The notes under the pieces are model-generated. The model was not told the DNA's origin and ran no database searches. It saw only the letters and a program-made list of their open reading frames with translations. A stretch of 64,000 nt of DNA from Neodiprion pinetum (Eukaryota > Arthropoda > Insecta > Hymenoptera > Diprionidae), in assembly GCF_021155775.2 (NCBI RefSeq), contig NC_060232.1:6455257-6519256 (forward strand), read 5' to 3'. Positions 60,004 to 64,000 of this stretch are shown one piece after another. Within the stretch, counting starts at the first letter, position 1. Every line of letters starts with the position of its first letter. The position numbers and the translations under genes were made by a program.

Positions 60004-62077
60004 CGCCGCACTGACTGCCCGGGCTATTTTTGATTCGCGGCTCCGAGATCTTTTCGGCGGGCGGGCGGGCTGACGCTGCCTTAGACCACCGCGATTTCAG
60101 AAGCTGTTATACGCATCGCCGTTGCTCGCGGACGAGAGCTGCCCACTTCGAGACCAAGGGATGCCCCCGAACCGACCAACCAGCGCCGACGCGACAACGG
60201 ATTCAACGCCGCGGATTCCAGGTGCTTGCGAAACGTCGGCGGGTTTCTGTCTACCAATTCCTAATTCCCAAACTCGAAGCGACGAAATCAAACTTTGAAG
60301 AATGTGCAATGTTCCGATATGCAAGATTCCGAAAATTCAAGTTACGACGGAGCAAAGTTCCGAGAAGTATAGTTTCGATGGAGTTGAATTCCGAGAATTA
60401 AAATGTACTCAGAGAGCGCGGTGTTTGCTCAACGATTGGGGGTGAGAAATTAGAAAAACCGAAAATCGGAATTACCAGGATTCACGACGTGAAAATATCG
60501 AAAATACGAAACAAAGAAAGATTAAAATGCTGAAATTTTACCATTTTTTCATTTTTTAAATGCAGAAGTTCACGGAACTGAAAATCTTCGATCGTTCGGA
60601 ATTTCGATATTTCAGATTTTCAAACATTCTCATTTTCGCACTTTCGAAACTTTGAGCGGCGGGTTTCGGCCCGCTCGAAACTTTCATTTATCTCCAAAGT
60701 TTGATTTCTTTACTCTAAGTTTCGTCACCAAAATATTCAGAGTTTCGCACTTTCGAAACTTTTCAAAATCGGAATATCAACCCCACTCCTTACCGACAAG
60801 TTGTGGATCATTCAGCGAGAAGAATGATTGCAAAAGTTGCTCAGGATCCTGTTTTGCGATCCTGATGAACGGGCGTCAAGACTACAAACGAGTTTCAAAT
60901 ATCAAATTCATTTTAGATTGCAGGATACCAAAATGAAAAATGAACATTCAGTTTCGTTCTGACAAAAAGAAATTTGATATTAGTTGAGAATTAAACGAGG
61001 AAAGCTCGAGTAGTTTTCGAGATGGTATTGATTCAAACTAAGAGCACACCAAACGTCTTAGAATTAGGTTTTAGTCGGAGCAATGAGTAGCTCGTGTGTC
61101 AGCTAGAAAAAGGAAACTCAAAAAACGACCAAGAACACCGATCGTAATGGGTGTTTTTACAGTGTTTAGGAAAAGCCACCCACGTGTGTAACTTCGAGAC
61201 ATCGCTGTTTGAAAGTAGTAACAGTATCCTCGCTTATTATCAGAGCACCGGAAATCTTTCCTACTCCGAGTCTACTTATGTTTCCACGCGCGGTAAAAAG
61301 GAAAGAAGACAAATTCTGATCTTTGAATAAGTATCTGCTTACACGACACGCAACGAATATTCAACGCGTACATCTGGCCGTACCTTCATGCCCGCTCAAC
61401 GTTCATATTTCTACCAAGTTTTGTGAAACTGACGTTCACATCGGAGGATGATTTCTAGAACGTACCTTGATTAACGAAATCGCAGCGTGTTGGATAAACA
61501 TGCTTTTCATACCGTCTATAATTCGAAATAGACGCGTGCCTTCTGCGTTCGCCACGTGAGATTGCCATCAGGGCCGTCCTAAGGTTCGATGTTAATAACT
61601 TTGTTCACGTTCAGGAAAGCGACATTCGTGTTTTCAATCGTTAAAACCTGTTGTAAAAGAATTTGCATTGAGGTTTTTGGGAAAAACGTATACACGAAAT
61701 GCGGAAAAATTTTCCTTCAGACTGTGAGTATCGAAGCCACTCTCTTTTACTCGATTGACCGTTCTTCATTTTACTGAAAAATATTGATATTGAAGCTGAT
61801 CTAGTTCGGGTTGCATAAACGCGCTTAGAATTTTAAACTTTTTTCGTTGCACCTGTCTGATTCTTAGTTGCAAAATTACCAAAAAATTAACATTCCTTAT
61901 TGACTGGACTAACAATAAGTCAGTGACCCTCCGATGTATTTTGTTATAACCCATAGCTGTGACCGCAGGTGAATGTTATATAGTCCATCCCCACTCTTGA
62001 ATTAATCCACACCCCAACGATCCGTAAGAAGCCAGTCCTGAAACCACCGACCCGGCTTCAGTCAGTGTCCAGGAATC
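60004..62077. other. Head-to-head intergenic region between the giant gene and KMO
   Basis: The giant gene (minus) and KMO (plus) diverge from this 2.1-kb interval. The side next to the giant gene (60004-60250) is GC-rich with no TATA box; the KMO side is AT-rich and has a TATA-like string. Between about 60290 and 60780 short words such as TTTCGAAA, TTCCGA and CGAAA recur. No gene is recognised within. Confidence 0.5.
61977..61983 (+). promoter_or_regulatory. TATA-like element upstream of KMO
   Basis: TATATAG at 61977-61983 lies about 95 bases before the KMO ATG at 62078. It would place transcription start near 62010 and give a leader of about 65 bases. Supported by position only. Confidence 0.4.
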
Positions 62078-64000
62078 ATGACAACAGTAGAGTCATCGTC
62101 CCTTAAGGTCGCAATCATAGGTGGTGGTTTGGTGCGTGCAGATAATATTCGTTTGATTAATTTTTGATAACTGCTTTGCGACGAAAGATTGAAATTTTTG
62201 CAATTTTTGAGACGAAACGTAGAAATTTATTTTCCAAACCTCAATCCCCCCTTTTTTTTGTTCGCATAAATGTGCTCTTGGATTCGTTTCCGAAGCTATC
62301 GTATTAAATTTCAGTTTCCTGATAATTAACAATTTTGTTTCTGCTATTCTTTTTTAACGCTTGATTTCAGGTAGGAGCCCTCGAGGCATGTTTTTTTGCC
62401 AAACGAGGCCACAATGTTCGCCTCTACGAGTATCGTGAAGGTATTTATAATTTCTAGTTAATTGTAAGAATTGTTTAAACAGATAGAGATTACGAAGAAT
62501 TTTAAACACGTTTACTTCGCAGCACGTCGGCTTGAGAAATTTTTAAAATCTCTTGACAAGAGAAAAAAAAAAAAAAAAAAAATGAGAAAATTCCCATAAC
62601 TTTCAGACATTCGGCTTGTGGAAGAAATTCGCGGCAGGAGCATAAATCTCGCTCTCTCCGCTCGCGGTAGAGCAGCACTTCGCGAAGTTGGTCTTGAAGA
62701 CCTGCTGGTTAAGGATCACGGAATCCCGATGCGAGCCCGAATGATACACGGCAAGGATTGCAGCCTAACTGAGATACTGTACGATCCGGTCAATAAGAAT
62801 GTAAGTCACACGCGAATAACCCTGATAATACAACAAGAAAAAATTAAATTGCATTACATATTTTTAAATAAATTCCATCACCGGTAATTAATTATTAATG
62901 AAGCCTAGGCTAAGATTCTACAGATAAAATAAAGTGTACCAAGTTCACATTTTTTCGGTAATTTTTCACGTTCCAGTGTATATACTCCGTCAACAGAAGA
63001 TATCTGAATGAGGTTTTGCTGAATGGTAAGTCGTTTGGTACGTTAGGACAAAGACTTGCGGCATCTCTGTTGATACCGACTTCAAGTCTAATTCGTACTG
63101 ACGCTATTGTTTCACAATAATAACGTTGCAGCATATTTTCAAGAATCAAAACCAATCAATTCAGTTTCGTGGGCGATGCATATTTTTTTCTAATAAACCA
63201 CCGGACTCGTTTCACGTACATCTCCACCGTTGGTAGTTCGATATCTCTAACTTGTTTTAAGGCTTCACACGTGCCGTAACGTGATACTCAAATATCACAT
63301 ATCCAATATCGTCTCGCGTTCCTTGCCTCCAATTTCTGTCAACTGTCCTGTACGAATGCATCCTCATTCCACCTGAGAACCATTTTAATAATTGTAAGAA
63401 AAGTAATTTGTTGTTACCTGTATTAAAGCTGCGGAAAAGTATCCAAACGTAAGATTATACTTCAACAAGAAGCTCGTGAGTGCTGATCTGGAACGTGGAA
63501 AGATGACATTTTTAGAGTAAGTCACAGATATTCGATCGTATTGCTTAAAACACACGGAAATCGATACATTCAATATCAGTTTCTTCCTTACTGTTAATCC
63601 AAGTGTATGAATTGTTACCAACAGTCGTAAGACGTCGGAGGAAGAAGAGACCTCGGCTGATTTGATCGTCGGAGCTGACGGAGCGTTTTCGACGGTACGA
63701 AGGATCATGACGAAAAGGCCGCTTTACAATTTCAGCCAAACTTACATCGAACACGGATACATGGAGCTGTGCATACCGGCTAAAGATGATGGAAAGGTAA
63801 GAGATGATCAATCCGCGTGAAGAGGATCACTTTCTTCTCAATTATAAATCCCTCTTGTATTCGATCCGCTCAAGTTCGCCATGGCGAAAAACAATCTTCA
63901 CATTTGGCCCCGGGGTGAGTTCATGATGATCGCACTGCCGAATCAGGACGGATCTTACACTGTGACCCTTTTCGCACCCTTCGAGACATTCAATAGTCTC
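62078..64000 (+). CDS. KMO: Kynurenine 3-monooxygenase, 5-prime part (runs off the window)
   Basis: Seven exons join in frame: 62078-62131, 62371-62440, 62607-62800, 62977-63025, 63429-63516, 63625-63796 and 63875 to the window end, about 251 residues. The enzyme is a FAD- and NADPH-dependent hydroxylase of the outer mitochondrial membrane that makes 3-hydroxykynurenine, the precursor of insect ommochrome pigments (Drosophila cinnabar). The FAD-binding dinucleotide motif is VAIIGGGLVGALEA (about residues 10-23). It is followed by RSINLALSARGRAALREVG, the second FAD motif DLIVGADGAFSTVR, and the conserved LHIWPRGEFMMIALPNQDGS near the edge. The ATG is the first in the exon, directly before a short non-conserved segment. 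The C-terminal half, including the membrane anchor, is outside the window. Confidence 0.95.

Noticed and set aside
1..64000. tRNA genes, rRNA, CRISPR arrays and bacterial-type operons
   Set aside because: No cloverleaf with A and B boxes, no direct-repeat/spacer arrays and no operon structure were seen; the DNA is eukaryotic.

Overview
This is a stretch of insect nuclear DNA. The genes are rich in introns with GT-AG splice sites, AT-rich intergenic DNA surrounds GC-rich exons, and microsatellites are common. The protein-coding genes are closest in my recollection to insect families (jaguar-type myosin VI, cinnabar-type kynurenine 3-monooxygenase). The CpG-rich exons and the general look suggest Hymenoptera, possibly a sawfly, but that is inference. 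All gene models were spliced by hand from donor/acceptor signals and reading-frame continuity, so boundaries may be off by a base or two.

Layout. At the left edge (minus strand) lies the tiny first exon of a gene that runs out of the window, under a clear TATA/initiator promoter. Next (minus, 1796-2719) is a small secreted protein with an internal repeat. A plus-strand fatty-acid amide hydrolase (FAAH2-like, 9408-12320, nine coding exons, 525 aa) converges on a minus-strand myosin VI (14620-23177, 19 coding exons, about 1243 aa). Between them sits a 468-bp foldback (MITE-like) element with TA flanks. From 23.2 to 33.0 kb there is no gene I can name, only three isolated exon-like pieces.

The main item is a gene of about 27 kb on the minus strand (33040-60003). 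Its long form reads as a signal peptide, fifteen head-to-tail thioredoxin-like domains, one C-terminal membrane segment and a short Pro-rich tail, 1705 aa in all. Almost every intron is phase 1 and falls at the same two places in each domain, so the exons can be skipped or duplicated without breaking frame. Seven of the fifteen domains carry CxxC; most others have lost it. Inside one 9.8-kb intron lie four further phase-compatible exons, two of them almost pure aspartate. They would replace domains 10-15 and the membrane anchor with an acidic-basic-acidic tail, reminiscent of the Asp-rich tail of calsequestrin (which is itself three thioredoxin folds). A further candidate alternative exon lies before domain 12. 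I read the locus as a modular lumenal redox and/or calcium-binding protein made in membrane-anchored and soluble forms; that function is inference.

At the right edge, head-to-head with the giant gene, the first seven coding exons of kynurenine 3-monooxygenase (62078 onward, plus strand) run off the window. Apart from neighbourhood, nothing in the sequence ties these genes into one pathway.
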